Origin: Cristatella mucedo | Lineage: Eukaryota > Bryozoa > Phylactolaemata > Cristatellidae | Length of the DNA: 64,000 nucleotides | Direction: 5' to 3' | Assembly (NCBI GenBank): GCA_009760855.2 | Contig: WPIO01000014.1 | Location: 4,630,001-4,694,000 of the forward strand | In this document: one piece after another, positions 12,245 through 23,839 of the stretch | How the letters are laid out: every line of letters starts with the position of its first letter | How positions within the stretch are numbered: position 1 is the stretch's first letter | Notes under the pieces: model-generated | Databases searched by the model: none | What the model saw: the letters and a program-made list of their open reading frames with translations, nothing else | Told to the model about the DNA's origin: nothing | Made by a program: the position numbers and the translations under genes

Positions 12245-12760
12245 CAAAGAACAGGCCATCGTGGAACTCCACAAGTGACAAGTGAGCTAGGTCAAGGTCA
12301 AGGACCCAAACTCGGTCGGACAGTACGAACCCAACCATACCGATCCTACCGACCAACAGTTGCTATCAATCTCTTCCAGTGATGTACCGAAGAGGGAGCA
12401 GGGGAGCACACGTCCTCTGCTGGATCAGGGAGTGGATCAGGGAGTGCCAAAATGGGCACCTAATACTTTTATGCAGATGGCACCCCCAAAGGGGGCACCG
12501 TCTGCATAGTTCGTTCTCGGGCGCACAATATCTTGGGAACGCCACGGATCTCTTCAGAAGCTTCAAGTCAATGAAGGCAAAGGGAGGCCAGTCCAACATC
12601 AATGATTCATACATGAGGACATTTCAAAACAAGAATTTGTTAGCTACACGTGGAACAGTGGTTTCAGCAGAATGGCAGCACTTTGATCCCGGCAGAAATT
12701 TCCTAATATAAAACCCCCTAGTAGTTACTTAGCAACTATAATACTACAACAACAAAGGCC
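12245..12760. other. No firm gene
   Basis: Open frames of 82 and 110 residues on opposite strands at 12366-12711 overlap each other. Neither has a motif. A short inverted repeat (tgcagatggcacccccaaag and its reverse, around 12471-12510) is present. Confidence 0.4.
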
Positions 12761-12764
12761 ACTG

Positions 12765-12895
12765 GGTCTTAGCCCAGGTGCTTGCACTTAACAAGAGCTG
12801 TTGTTGCTTGAGTCCTTCAGCAAGCATATCTTTATTGCTCACTGCAAGCAGGTGAAAGCAGCTAAGGCTCTGCTGCCACCTCTACAAAAGAGGCT
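12765..12895 (+). mobile_element. SINE-B copy, degenerate
   Basis: Carries the blocks ttattgctcactgcaagca, gctaaggctctgctg and acaaaagaggct in the SINE-B order. It directly abuts the SINE-A copy that follows. Confidence 0.6.
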
Positions 12896-12896
12896 A

Positions 12897-13032
12897 GTTG
12901 GGTTGGTCCAGTGGTTAAGGTGCTCGCCCCGACTAAGGTCTGGCTGAGGTCGTGGGCTCGAGCCCTGAGGCATATGTGAAGAGTCTGAATAGAGATTAAG
13001 TTCTCTTGGGGCGCTATACAAATGAATTATAT
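12897..13032 (+). mobile_element. SINE-A, tRNA-derived
   Basis: A well-preserved copy. The head is gtccagtggttaaggtgctc with B-box-like gggctcgagccc, then gcatatgtgaagagtctgaa, then the hairpin tail tagagattaagttctcttgg and ggcgctatacaaatgaat. It ends in an AT-rich run. Good family reference. Confidence 0.9.
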
Positions 13033-13426
13033 ATTTTTAAGGCTGTAATGCCAGCTGCACTTTACTACTATACATGATCCTTGTCAACGATGTGGTCCAA
13101 AACTTCTCAGCTGTACGATCAATGATTGAAGAGTAAGACACCCCGGTTCATTTAACAAGTGATGCATTGTCCTTCGTGCATATGTCAGGTAGGGCTGCCA
13201 CTTGCATTAGAGTGAGTAAGCCCCAGCATTCCTAAGCTCTAGTTAAGGTAAGGATGCAATTTTCGAAAATCTTGGCAAGATGTTGATCTGAGTCAGCTCT
13301 CTTACAGTGGCATTTGCATGGCCTTCCTAGCAACAATATTAATAACAAAACATTTATATAACACCCTAAGAGAACTAAATCACTTTCCCTTTCACATAAC
13401 TCACTTTACATAGCTGAATGAGAACC

Positions 13427-13690
<264 letters not shown>

Positions 13691-15478
13691 ATGCACAATT
13701 TCAGCAATGATAAGCACACAAAGAACAATTCACAAAACGGAGCAATGTTGCGAGGAATAAATGAGTTTTAAGCTTCTCTTTAAATGTTGTCAAGTGGGAA
13801 TGTAGTGCTATCACTTAGTGGAAAGTTCTAGGCTGTGCGCATACACAAACTGATACGACACATACGCATATGGTCTCAAGAGGATTTGAGACAGAACAGC
13901 AGGTGGTGCATTGCGAAGTCGATTGAAAAGTAGATCGGGTGGGGTAGGCTGGAGCATGCCCCAAGACCGAAGGGATGTAAAAGTGAGGGACAGAACCTTG
14001 GGGTCGATGCACAGCTTGATAGGGAGGACGTGCAGGTCGGTGACAAGTGGTATAATATGGCAATTGCAACGATCACGACAGACAAGCCAAATTGGAGAAT
14101 ATTCTAGCAACTGTAAGCATCTGCAGGAATATCTGCAAAGATTGAGCTACAGAAGTCTGGACGAAATGTTACAAATGAATGGACCAGCTTGGTTAAAGTA
14201 TCCTTATTTAAGCAGGCTCAAACCTTTGCAAACATTACATATCTGAAAATAGGTAGACTTGACTAAAGAGCTTAAGGGGTAATCTAATGAAAGGTCATTT
14301 TGGAACAGCAGAGCTAGATTCCATGTCGACAGGAAATATGATGGCTAAGTCCATTTTGAGGCTTGGGAATTCCAGTTTCTGAGTAATGCTAGGTTTGTCC
14401 AAAACTATTAAGTTGTTTTTCTCGTCGTGCAGTCTAAGAAAGCTGGCCATCATACAAGTGCAAATGTCAGCAATACAAGTGTAAGGGAATTCAGAGTGAT
14501 CAACATACCAAAAGGCATAAACATGCAAGCCTAGATTATACTTGGCGATTATATCGGCAAAAGGTAGAGCATAAATTGTATTGTAAAAGAAGTGGACCTA
14601 GTCGATTCCCATTCTTAAAAGGCTCAACAGATTAATATTGGCCATTGACATCTATGCTCTGAAATCTCCAACTGAGGCAAATCCTAAACCATTACAGTGC
14701 AGTGATGACGGGCGAGATTATTAGCACTCAAGAACTTGATGATCAATGGTGTCAGAGTGATCCAACAGAGTTAGCAGAGTGACTGCCTAAGACAGCATTA
14801 CTGAGAAAGTTGTTTTATACTAGAAGCAGTGCTGACTCAGTGGAGTGATTTGCTCATAAGTCCCATTCGAATTTACTCCCTAAGTTTGAGTTTTGATATA
14901 GGAGTTTAGCTGGTCAGCCATTACTCGTTCTAGTGTCTTTGATAAGAGCAGCAATAGGGAAAGTGATTTAAGATGCTTTCGGTCTCCTGGCCAAGAGCCA
15001 ACTTTTCAATAAGTAGTCTGACAACAACCTCTTTGAAAGGTGTAGGGATAAGACCTGAAGCTGAAGATATATTTATTTATGCAGGGGAACAGAAGATCAG
15101 TTTATCTCGGAGGGAGAACAGTGGCTAGGGGGATCAAGAGGGTTCGTAGCCTTCTTAAGCTGGGAGACAAATTTTGACATGAAGTCTGCCTGCCACTTAT
15201 CATGATTTGTGGAGCTATAAAGTGAAATAAAGTGGAAACAAGGGCATCTCTTGTGTACCCTAGTCTCCCTCTAGCAGCCACCATGGCAAACATTTAGAAT
15301 CACCACTGAGAGCTTAACACTAGGCTTGACTCAAAGTACTTGCAGCAGTACAAATTTCTCAATAGTGTGCACAACAAAAATTCCTCATGCAAGATCCATT
15401 GCAAGCCTGCCGATACCCCTAGGTTTCATAAACATCGAAAATCACAGGTTTGAAACAGATACAAATGGCCTGACTTAC

Positions 15479-15562
15479 CACCTGCTCGCTGTAGGGCAAA
15501 CATTGCACACGCCTCGGCCGCTGAGTGCTTACACGCCAAGTGAAGGCTGCGGCAAAAGCTCA
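15479..15562 (-). CDS. Candidate ankyrin-repeat-like exon
   Basis: On the - strand a strong acceptor (pyrimidine-rich ctgctctcttttag) and a strong donor (GTAAGT at 15478 downwards) frame an 84-nt, 28-codon exon. It starts with two bases of a codon and ends with one. The encoded SLHLACKHSAAEACAMFALQ then RAG matches the first helix and following AE of an ankyrin repeat (LHLA-x5-x-E). The phase is compatible with splicing to the transmembrane exon at 11107-11226. One repeat of 27 residues is thin evidence, and no second ankyrin exon was found upstream. Confidence 0.35.
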
Positions 15563-15814
15563 CTAAAAGAGAGCAGTAAAAAACCTCACGGCTAGTCATG
15601 TGCCGGCTCACAGGCAACGTATGGTCGCGCAAGCTGCAGCAAACGTGGCCGTGTGGCTGCTGGCCGGCTGGACGGAACTAGAAGGTGCAAGCAGAAAGTA
15701 AATAGCGCTAGCGTCTGGAGACAAGTAGGGAGCACTTTCGACGTGTGCCTGAAATGACACCAGCAGTCAGCAGGCTTGGCAGCCGGTTGAAGTGAAACTA
15801 GAGATTATAGCTTG

Positions 15815-16175
15815 TGGCTTAACACGGCATAGCTGCCAAATCATACCGCTTCTGACCGAACTTCACGGGCTGCTTATAAGGCAGGGAACTGATCTCAATA
15901 TGGCTTACAGTTCTTCCAAGTCTGGCTTACAGGTCACTTCACTCGCTTGTACCAGCCTACCTATTTGCCCTCTTTCACCGACCATTCTTCAGCTTCTAGT
16001 AATCTCGCTGCTGCTAGCACTAAATTATAATCTTATACTGATACAGCCTTCAGCTCGTATGCACCGGAAGACTGGAAATCGATTCCGGCTATGGTCGATA
16101 TCGGCAATGACCTTGCTTCCTTTAAGTCTCAGCTAAAGATGCATCTGTACCAGTCAGCTTTCCCTTTGCCTCGGT
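15815..16175 (+). mobile_element. LINE-A coding relic
   Basis: Translates in broken frames to the LINE-A carboxyl region: a SCQIIPLLTELHGLLIRQGT block, then AYAPEDWKSIPAM and DLASFKSQLKMHLYQSAF. The order equals that of the intact-looking blocks at 57.8-58.2 kb. No hairpin tail follows. Confidence 0.7.
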
Positions 16176-16179
16176 GAAC

Positions 16180-16850
16180 TTGTCCTTTTTTGTTTCTGCA
16201 TGCTTTTCGTGCCAACCTATGCGTGACCCAGTGCCTGTTACTAGCCACTGGTCTTACTATGCAGTGGCGATGAATATCTTCATGTTTGCTACCGCGCGCT
16301 GGCCTAAGCGCGCGGTACTTGTTTGCTTGCGCATGCTTGCCGCCGTGCATGTCACCAGCTCCTGGGCAGGGATTCTCAACTAGTAAGTTGTAAAGTGCCT
16401 GCATAGTGACTAAGGTCTCTGAGGATGCCACACAAACGACCAAATGTATTAACGGTACTATTTCACCGAGTGTGCACAGTCACAGCTGGCCTGCCGGCAT
16501 ACTTGCTCATACACGGCAAGTCAGCTCATAGTCTGATCATACGGTTGAATGGAATGATAAAGATCACCGCTCCAGCTCCGCCGTTTAGGTCCATTCAGGG
16601 AACTAGGCCAGCTTGCATATTAATGAGGTGGTACTCTACTCTAGACATTCCGTCCTGCTCCGAAAAAACAAACCAACCATTGTGCACTAGGAATATCAAA
16701 TTGCAGGAATCACGATGGTAGGTCAGCATTAGAAGTAGCTGACAGACGCAAAACTTCATTTCATCTAAGCCGGCAGGGGTACTAATAGCAAGCAGGGTGA
16801 GGCAATGGCACAATGATTAACGATAGGACAGAGGGCACAGCTTCATGAAT
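16180..16850. other. No gene seen
   Basis: Short overlapping open frames only. A local inverted repeat (taccgcgcgctggcctaag then cgcgcggtac at about 16290-16320) is visible. Confidence 0.4.
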
Positions 16851-16894
16851 TTGTGTGGCGCTTATATCGCTATACCTAGATCAAATCACCAAAA

Positions 16895-17198
16895 GCAGCC
16901 AATTCATTTACCATTTCTTATGCAACGACATCTACTCTCCAACTGCCGACTATGGCACATCTTTTTCAGCGGTCCTGGACTGCTACTTCTATGCTACTCA
17001 CTACCTCAACTGCTCTCCTAACTCTGCTATGCTTCCCACTTTCTCTTTGCTGCGTGAGACGAAGTCTGTTGGCTACCGAATGCGTACCGAAAGCCGCTTA
17101 GGCTGTGAGTGCGCTATACAAAACTCTCCTGTGTAACACCCACATGGTCTTTATGACTTTGTGGAGTTACTGACGGAGATACATTACATTACATAACG
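16895..17198 (+). mobile_element. LINE-B 3' end with open carboxyl frame
   Basis: The frame reads YSPTADYGTSFSAVLDCYFY, then NCSPNSAMLPTFSLLRETKS, and continues to RLGCECAIQNSP before a stop. The same peptide occurs at 31.25-31.5 kb. The LINE-B hairpin (catggtctttatgactttgt plus gg) and an ATTAC-type tail follow. The element is 5'-truncated. Confidence 0.85.
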
Positions 17199-17202
17199 AA
17201 TA

Positions 17203-17440
17203 ATAATAATAAGTCGCTTATATAGCACCTTAAGAGAATCAAATCTCTACCCGAGTAATTCACAACTACCTGCAAGAAAATCAATAATTAAGGGTTAGTA
17301 ACATGCATGGTATCAAGCATGCAAAATCGAACAAGTACCCACTTAGGCCAGCATGCTAAGGCACTCATTGAAACCGTTTAGTAGGATAAATGGCAAGTAA
17401 CAATCACTGAATCATGCACAAGTACACACACACACACAGT
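17203..17440 (-). mobile_element. LINE-A 3' tail
   Basis: An AATAATAATAATAA tail on + is followed by the LINE-A hairpin block (ccttaagagaatcaaatctc) and 3' UTR. It probably belonged with the coding remnant at 17720-18000. Confidence 0.7.
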
Positions 17441-17565
17441 CTCCCTGGCCGATCAGGCTTACTCTTGACCCTGCTGGTAGGCTTCTGTTGGTGATTCCGA
17501 AACATGTGGCTGTAGGGATGGTGCAGGGGCAACAACTGCTACATACGTAGCCTTCTTATGCTTGT

Positions 17566-17570
<5 letters not shown>

Positions 17571-17612
<42 letters not shown>
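17571..17612. repeat. (TG)21 microsatellite
   Basis: 42 bp of TG; a short (AC) run lies near 17423-17440. Confidence 0.95.
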
Positions 17613-17615
<3 letters not shown>

Positions 17616-17719
17616 ATGCCCCTACCTTTGCTGTGCCCCCCACCGCCGATGCAAGACATAGCCACGACTCAAATGATTGACCGCTCCTAGTTTAAACCCT
17701 CCCCATGCAGCCTCATCGA

Positions 17720-18010
17720 GCCTAGGAAGCCTGTCTGACAGTTTGCGTTTCACAGATTAGCAGGCATTGCACACCGGAACAAAAAAAAGACAACTTCACA
17801 GGGTGACGGAAAACTAACAGGAACAGATGCATCTTAAGCAGAGACTTAAATGATGCAAAATCATTGCAGGTGGTGATCTCAGCCGTAAGCAAGTCTCCGA
17901 CCTTCTGTGCATGTGAGCTTAAGGCTTGATCACCAAAAGAGTTCAATTTAGAGAGATGGTGAAGACTTGATGCTCAGACAAGCCAAACTTTCGGTGCATC
18001 TTCTGGGGGC
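17720..18010 (-). mobile_element. LINE-A carboxyl-coding relic
   Basis: The - strand frame contains NSFGDQALSSHAQKVGDLLT and NDFASFKSLLKMHLFLLVF. These align with the [19 protein letters not shown] and LTTFKKNLKTHLF blocks of younger LINE-A copies. The decayed element may extend to about 18480. Confidence 0.7.
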
Positions 18011-18489
18011 TTCATGTTGAATCATTTCATCATTTTATTGAACGACATTGGATTGATGACTGGTCATTTCAGCAATAATATCTGTGAAGGTCAGATAGCC
18101 TGTGACAGTTGCAATAATTGACATGTCGGTTCAATGCTGAACTGTTTTCTTATAAAAGATGGAACTCGTAATAAAATAATGCATGACTATCTGCTTGGCA
18201 AGCTGTGATTTAGCTTTAAATGCTAATTTGAAAGCTAGCCCTCGTAAGTACAACAGCAGGGAGTGAATGAAGATTATTTAATATATCGCCCGGCAGCACA
18301 GCCTTTATTAAGAAGCTTAGTACATGAACATCCACTGACGATCCTAGTGCATATGTCATTTTGTATAGTGCACTTCCAGCCAATTCCAAGACGAATTTAA
18401 GGATACTTTGCTGCAAAGTGGTCTAATCCTCCAGCTACAACCAGGTGGCCAAATTGTGCCCGAGCAAGGAGACGGCAACATTGGTCCCA

Positions 18490-19845
18490 AAACTTCAGCA
18501 TTAATAAAGACGACAAAGCTTAATTTTTATATCATAATTGGACGTAACATCCACGATGCACCCACTGAATACTTCAACTGTGGCCCTACGAACACAATTC
18601 TCGAGATCGCGGCGACGGCAGTTTTGTGGTCCACCAATGCTCCACGACATCTGTGCAGCAGCATTTAATTAGGTCACTCGAAAGCTCCCATCCATTCGGT
18701 CCATCAGACACCCACTGCTCGATCGAAGAAGCGCAATATTCGGGTAACAAACTCGGACCTCGACGCAGTTCGAACAAGCGCTTCATACCGGTTCCCGCTA
18801 GGCACACGGCATTGCATTGGCGACAGGCAGATGAAAATATAATGAGCGCCGTCTTCTTCTGAGTTTCTCACGCCCTTACGCTTCGGCCAGGGGTTCGTCG
18901 ATTAAAAGCGCTGAAGCATAACAATTTCTCAGTGCCACGGATTTTAAGCAGCCGTCTGTGCAGGTGTCGGGTGAACAAACAGAATTGGATAAACAAGTGT
19001 AGGCACGCAAATTTTCTCAATATGCCACGCTGAAACACTAACCTGCAATCATTTTAGGGTCTTTGGCAGCGGCAGAGACTTAAAGAAAGCTCCGCCCGAA
19101 AAGGCTATCACCTACTCTAAAATAGCAAGACAACGCCGACTAGACTTCCTCTATGAGCTGTTTCTTTCTCCTCTCCCTCTCTTTCTTTCTGCAGTTGACT
19201 ACAAGAACGTATTATTTATTCAGGAACACTAGCTGCGATTGCTGTTTACCTTGTTTAGACGAAGTCAGAAAGCAGGACGCATGCAGGGATGCTACCAGTA
19301 GCTAGGGCAAAACAGGTGGAAAATGTTGTCCTCGCTGTAACCTTGGGACACCCACGGCAGCAATATTCTACTTAATCCACCTGCGGGTCTGGGACACGAC
19401 CAGCGTATGCGTGTAATAAATAATTCGGGAATTCCTCGACGACGGCTGTTGTGGATTTGTATTATACGGATCATGTTATCCATCCATGCTATCGCAGATT
19501 CCTGCTATCCATAGATATACGGCACAACCCCGTCGTCTAAAATGGTCGATTCGGTTGCCAAACAGCCGGAATGCACTGAAACGACCAGAAAATACCGAAA
19601 ATACTTATTCGATTAACGGAAAACACCGGCCAGTACCGAAGGCGGTTTCTGTTTGTCATAAAAAAATAGGGCAAGAGGCCCTCGTTGCCAGCTCGCAGAG
19701 CAAACTGGAAGAAATCGCAGCAAAAACATCTTCAGCCTCGCACGCCAGAAGACTGGTAGCCTCTCAAGTGACTTCCCGGCTTCCAGTGAGGGGCGTGTAG
19801 TTCCATTGCATGCGGGCTGGTACCGCTCCTTTCCTAAACAGCTGT
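18490..19845. other. No gene seen
   Basis: Several 60-104-residue frames on both strands, none with a recognised domain. Confidence 0.4.
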
Positions 19846-19849
19846 TGGC

Positions 19850-20110
19850 AGCATCATCGAGAGGGGCCTGTGCACAGCTGTGGTCCGCTTCTGATGAGGC
19901 GTTGACACAGGCCGATAAACCGCTGTTGAATAGATGATGGATTCACCATCGGGGTCGGCCAAGGCACAGCCGGGGTCGAGGAGATGAGAGTCAAGTGGGA
20001 GAAGGGGCGAAGGGAGCCGCGCGTCCTTCGGCTCCGTGCCTTGTGCAATAAACTGTTTGCGTTGTTCATCGGCTGGCTCTCTGACGTGCGAACCAAACTA
20101 CAGGGCGACC
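19850..20110 (+). other. Possible solitary LTR-like segment
   Basis: A GC-rich run ends with cttgtgcaataaactgtttg followed by a ctctctgacgtgcgaacc stretch, the look of an LTR polyadenylation/R-U5 region. No internal retroviral genes, primer-binding site or target duplication could be confirmed. It could be plain unique sequence. Confidence 0.2.
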
Positions 20111-20114
20111 AGCC

Positions 20115-21455
20115 TAGAGAGCGCTTCTAAGCGCACGTCTGGCGTTGCGCCTTCAGCGTCGATTCTGTGCGTCTCTAGCGACGATCTACCATTTTTTTCT
20201 TAGACGGGCGAAAAAGGCGGCTACACCTTCGCGAATAGCGCATAAACCCTCCAAGTCGGTTTTCAGATGGAGCTATCGCTTTTTTTAAGGGTGCGATCCT
20301 ATTTATAAATGTATTCAGGAGATAATATTTTGAAAACAGGTTTAAAGCGGATTTCCCAGTGGCGTGCTATCGGCGCACAGTTCCAGGGTTTCCAAATCGG
20401 GCTAGAAACTTTTCGCGCGTGCATCTCCATCCGTTGCTCAACAAAGCCCCTAAAAACCAGACGAGCACTAACTATTGAGTCGTTAGCCACCTCCCACGTA
20501 AATCCGGTAGGGCCTCTCTCGCGGCCAGCGTGAATCTGGAGAGAGGATTGCTAGGCTTAAGCATTTAGGAAGTAAACTTACTGAATAAAAAGTATTGCAC
20601 GGCGCCTCTAGTCTAAGCGGGTGTTAATCTGGAGAAATTTCTTTACTGAACGATGAATATAGCGGCTCGATGTCGGCGCATAGCTTCAGGCTCTGCCTAA
20701 ATGGGGAATAACAGCTTTTCGTAGAAATGAGTGAATGAGCCTTTCTGCTGGGATTGTTTGTCTCTCCGAGGGGAGCCTGTCAATTTGCTTGAGATGAAAG
20801 TGAGTGCTTACTAGAAGCGATAGTCTGGTAAATGTGTCAAATTAGGTTCAATATAAAATAAATTCCGGAATGGCCGAATAGGAACAAATGTACTGATTTG
20901 AGACCAGAAAGTATAGAAACTGTAACTTGAACCGGTTGGTTAGAAACTGCAAAAATGCATCAATATATAAATAAACAAGCGTTTATGTCAGAGTTCTTGG
21001 ACCGACCAAAAGTGATCCGGAAGCCCTATACGCACCCTACGCGCACCACTCCATAGTCCGCGGCGCCGGATAACCCGCAGCTAACGACCAGCGAAGCAGG
21101 CGCTTAGAGGCGAATTGCGGCTACCTTTAATCAAAAATTCGCTCCGATTGTCCGATTCCTAGATTGCTCGTCACTCATCTGTAACTGGACATATGCGGCG
21201 ACAAACCCGGATTTACCGCGAGATCCACGCCGCAAGTCGGCAGCGCTCGGGAGACCTAGTCCGGCCGCTGGCGGCGCACAGTAAGCGATCGGAGCGAAGT
21301 ATTTGAAGTACGCTGATTTGTCTGTTGCTGCTGCTGCGAAGAAGAAGAAGAACTAGCGTACTCTGATTGAGGCTGCGCTAGAGGGCAGAGGGCGCAGGGA
21401 TACAATTGTATTAGTATCCAAAGTTCACGCTAGACGCGGAGAAGCTAGGGCCGCT
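20115..21455. other. No gene seen
   Basis: CpG-containing unique sequence with a short GAA run near 21340. No coding motif recognised. Confidence 0.4.
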
Positions 21456-21461
21456 CGTGGA

Positions 21462-21532
21462 ATAATAATACATTTTACATTTGTATAGTGTCCTCTGAGA
21501 ACTGAATCTCTTTCTAGGCACTTTACAGGTCG
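21462..21532 (-). mobile_element. LINE-A tail fragment
   Basis: An AATAATAATA tail plus the block tgtcctctgagaactgaatc and tttctaggcactttaca; only the tail remains. Confidence 0.7.
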
Positions 21533-21540
21533 GAGGCGTT

Positions 21541-22068
21541 CAATGAGTTACCACAACCCAAAAAAACATACTCTAATTAAGCGAAAATTGACCAGAAATC
21601 GAAAAACGAAGCTTAAATTTCTAATTTTCAGTGAATGATGTGTTATGCTGTCGTTATAATGTGCCCATCAAATTTCGTTCCATTGCGTTGGCGCGTTCTA
21701 AGGCAAATGGGCTGCAAAGACGATGGCCATTACCGCAATCCGCCGAAAATCCACAAGAAATTGGCTGCTTCGTGCAGCTCCTGCTCGGTTTGGATATTAG
21801 AATAAACTACCGTTCGAGTGTCCTCGCAAAATTTTGATTCACCGGAAGGGCGAGTGCTAATGCAATCCACTGCAATCTACTGCAATCGTCTGCAGCGAAT
21901 GCAGCTGCCCTGGCAGTGGATTTTGGTATTGATGGCCGGGGTGGATGCAGTCGGTTGCAGCGTATATTCACGCCAATATTCACTCAAAGTTCAAGCTCCG
22001 CACTGCCAATTTCAGGTCAACTGTCACTCAATTAGAGTGAATTGCGGTGGAATTTTGATAACTCGTTG
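21541..22068. mobile_element. Non-autonomous DNA element, family M1 copy 2
   Basis: The ends mirror each other (caatgagttaccac at 21541; ataactcgttg at 22058), as do inner blocks (actctaattaagcgaaaatt against attagagtgaatt). The interior shares gcaaatgggctgcaaagac-like sequence with copy 1 at 1290-1993. There is no transposase. Confidence 0.7.
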
Positions 22069-22074
22069 AGTCTG

Positions 22075-22850
22075 AGTCGGAGCGCTTGAGTTTGAGCGGT
22101 CGGTCCCGCGAAGGGAGCAGCGACGGTGCGGAGTCAGACATTCGGCGTCTAGCCGCTCCGACGTTACCGCGAAGATGGTGGCTGTGCCTCTGCAGTGCCG
22201 GTGACTCATGCGTAGTTCTTGGGAAACTCGTGTTCGTTCGTGGGCGCATGTACCGGGCGCACAACTGCTTTCGGCGTTGCTATGTGCAATGAACAGTTCA
22301 ACATCGAAAAACGAGCAGAACTGGTAGCGAGTGAGTAAATAAACACGAGGCTAATAATTTGCTTTTTATTATTAACCTGATGTTAACAACGGCAAATAAT
22401 CGCATCGATGAAAAAATTGTTTAAGCATTAAAGCAGCTGTATCTTGGATTGACAGTCTTGGGGCAAGGTTGAGGATTAAGCCATATTGGCAAAATCCAGA
22501 ATATTCTCGCGAGTTCAATGAATCGCACTCGTTGTCTGACGGCCAATGGGTCGGTAAAAGTAAACAGTAACCGATTCAACGGTCTCATTCTTTTTTTTAG
22601 CAGCAGATGAGTCAAAGAGGCTTTCACTCCGCAAGCAGCTATACCGAATTGCTAGCAGCAGAACCCGCCCACTCGACTTGGCCACTCGCTAAGTGCAACT
22701 AAACTAAAGCCACTCCTTCCCTCCCCCGGCCTAAGATCCTGCGGCGTGCCAGCAAGCTGGGGGCAACTATTAAATGACTGGGCATGGAGTACCGCTAAAA
22801 AAAGCAGCGAGTAGCATTCAAGTAGCGGCGAGCCGCGGTGCGCACTTGCA
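22075..22850. other. No gene seen
   Basis: GC-rich start with overlapping frames on both strands at 22024-22292; no domain recognised. Confidence 0.4.
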
Positions 22851-22854
22851 ATTT

Positions 22855-23262
22855 TGCCATTGTGGGTATGTAGAATGTGGGTGTTTCGCAGGACAGTTTT
22901 GTATTGCGCACTCACAGCCTAAGCGGCTTTCGGTACGAATTCGGTGGCCAACAGACTTCGTCTCATGCAACAAAGAGAAAGTGGGAAGCATAGCAGAGAG
23001 TCAGAAGAGCAGTTGAGGTAGTGAGTAGCATGGAAGTAGCAACTCAAGGACCGTTGAAAAAGATGAGCCACAGTCAGCAGCAGGAGAGTAGTTGTCGTTG
23101 CCGCAGTCTAGGACCTGCAGAGCTAAAGCTTCTGTGGCGAATGGTCTTTAAGCAGAGGAATAGAATTTAATGTCCACACAGGACCTGAGGGCGCGAAGAG
23201 GCTGAAACTGGTGCAGCAGTTCAGCTAGGTACGAAGGAGCCAAGCCGTGGCCTTGGTCTTGT
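22855..23262 (-). mobile_element. LINE-B 3' end
   Basis: Contains cacagcctaagcggctttcg, aacaaagagaaagtgggaag and the block ctaggacctgcagagctaaa, which on the - strand encodes the LINE-B sequence before the stop. Diverged, with stops. Confidence 0.8.
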
Positions 23263-23284
23263 GGGTCAGAGTAAGAAATTTGCT

Positions 23285-23340
23285 CTGTATAGCCGCTAAG
23301 GCTTTTCTGCCGCTGCGTAAGTGAGGCTGTTGATTAAGGC
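23285..23340 (+). mobile_element. SINE-B 3' fragment
   Basis: The end block gccgctaaggcttttctgcc then gtgaggctgttgattaa matches the 3' half of SINE-B. Confidence 0.55.
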
Positions 23341-23664
23341 GAACCTTTCCATGTTTTAATTTTCTTCTCCCGGATTTTCGGGGAGGGGCAAAAGGTTTGG
23401 TGTATATTGCTCACTTACGGTGCTGCGTTAGAACAAACCGGAACGACGTGGCTGAATGGTAGCAGCTTTAGGTGACTTGGAATGGTTAGCACCTCTAGTT
23501 CTTCACTACTTAGCAGCCTACAGACCGGATTTATAAAAATAATAATTTCCCTTAGAATTTTGGAGGATTCTAGAAGCCTTTGGCTCACACCTCTGTGGAT
23601 CAGACATCTGAGAGGCCGACTCAGAAGTGAAGCGCTGACGGGAGCAACGCGAAATGCCCGCTTA

Positions 23665-23835
23665 GTTGGGCAGTGATAGCACATTAGGTAAGGTGTTCGG
23701 CTTTCACGATCGAGGTCGTGGGTTCAAATTCTGCAGTGGGCAATGCAATATTGCCCGCAGCAAGCGGCGGTGAAAGCCGTTAAGGCTCTTCTGTCGCTAT
23801 ACAAATGAGGCCGTTAAATCAGCTAATTTTTACCA
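23665..23835 (+). mobile_element. SINE-B copy
   Basis: Well kept: tgatagcacattaggtaagg, B-box-like gggttcaaattct, gcaagcggcggtgaaagccg, ttaaggctcttctgtcgcta and gaggccgttaaatcagct. Confidence 0.85.
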
Positions 23836-23839
23836 GCCC

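Noticed and set aside
23415-23684. 89-residue - strand frame ending at a GTAAGT, loosely like an ankyrin/SOCS-box end
   Set aside because: The resemblance (LLSSEELEVLTIPSHLKLLP) is too weak and the 5' boundary coincides with a SINE-B insertion.
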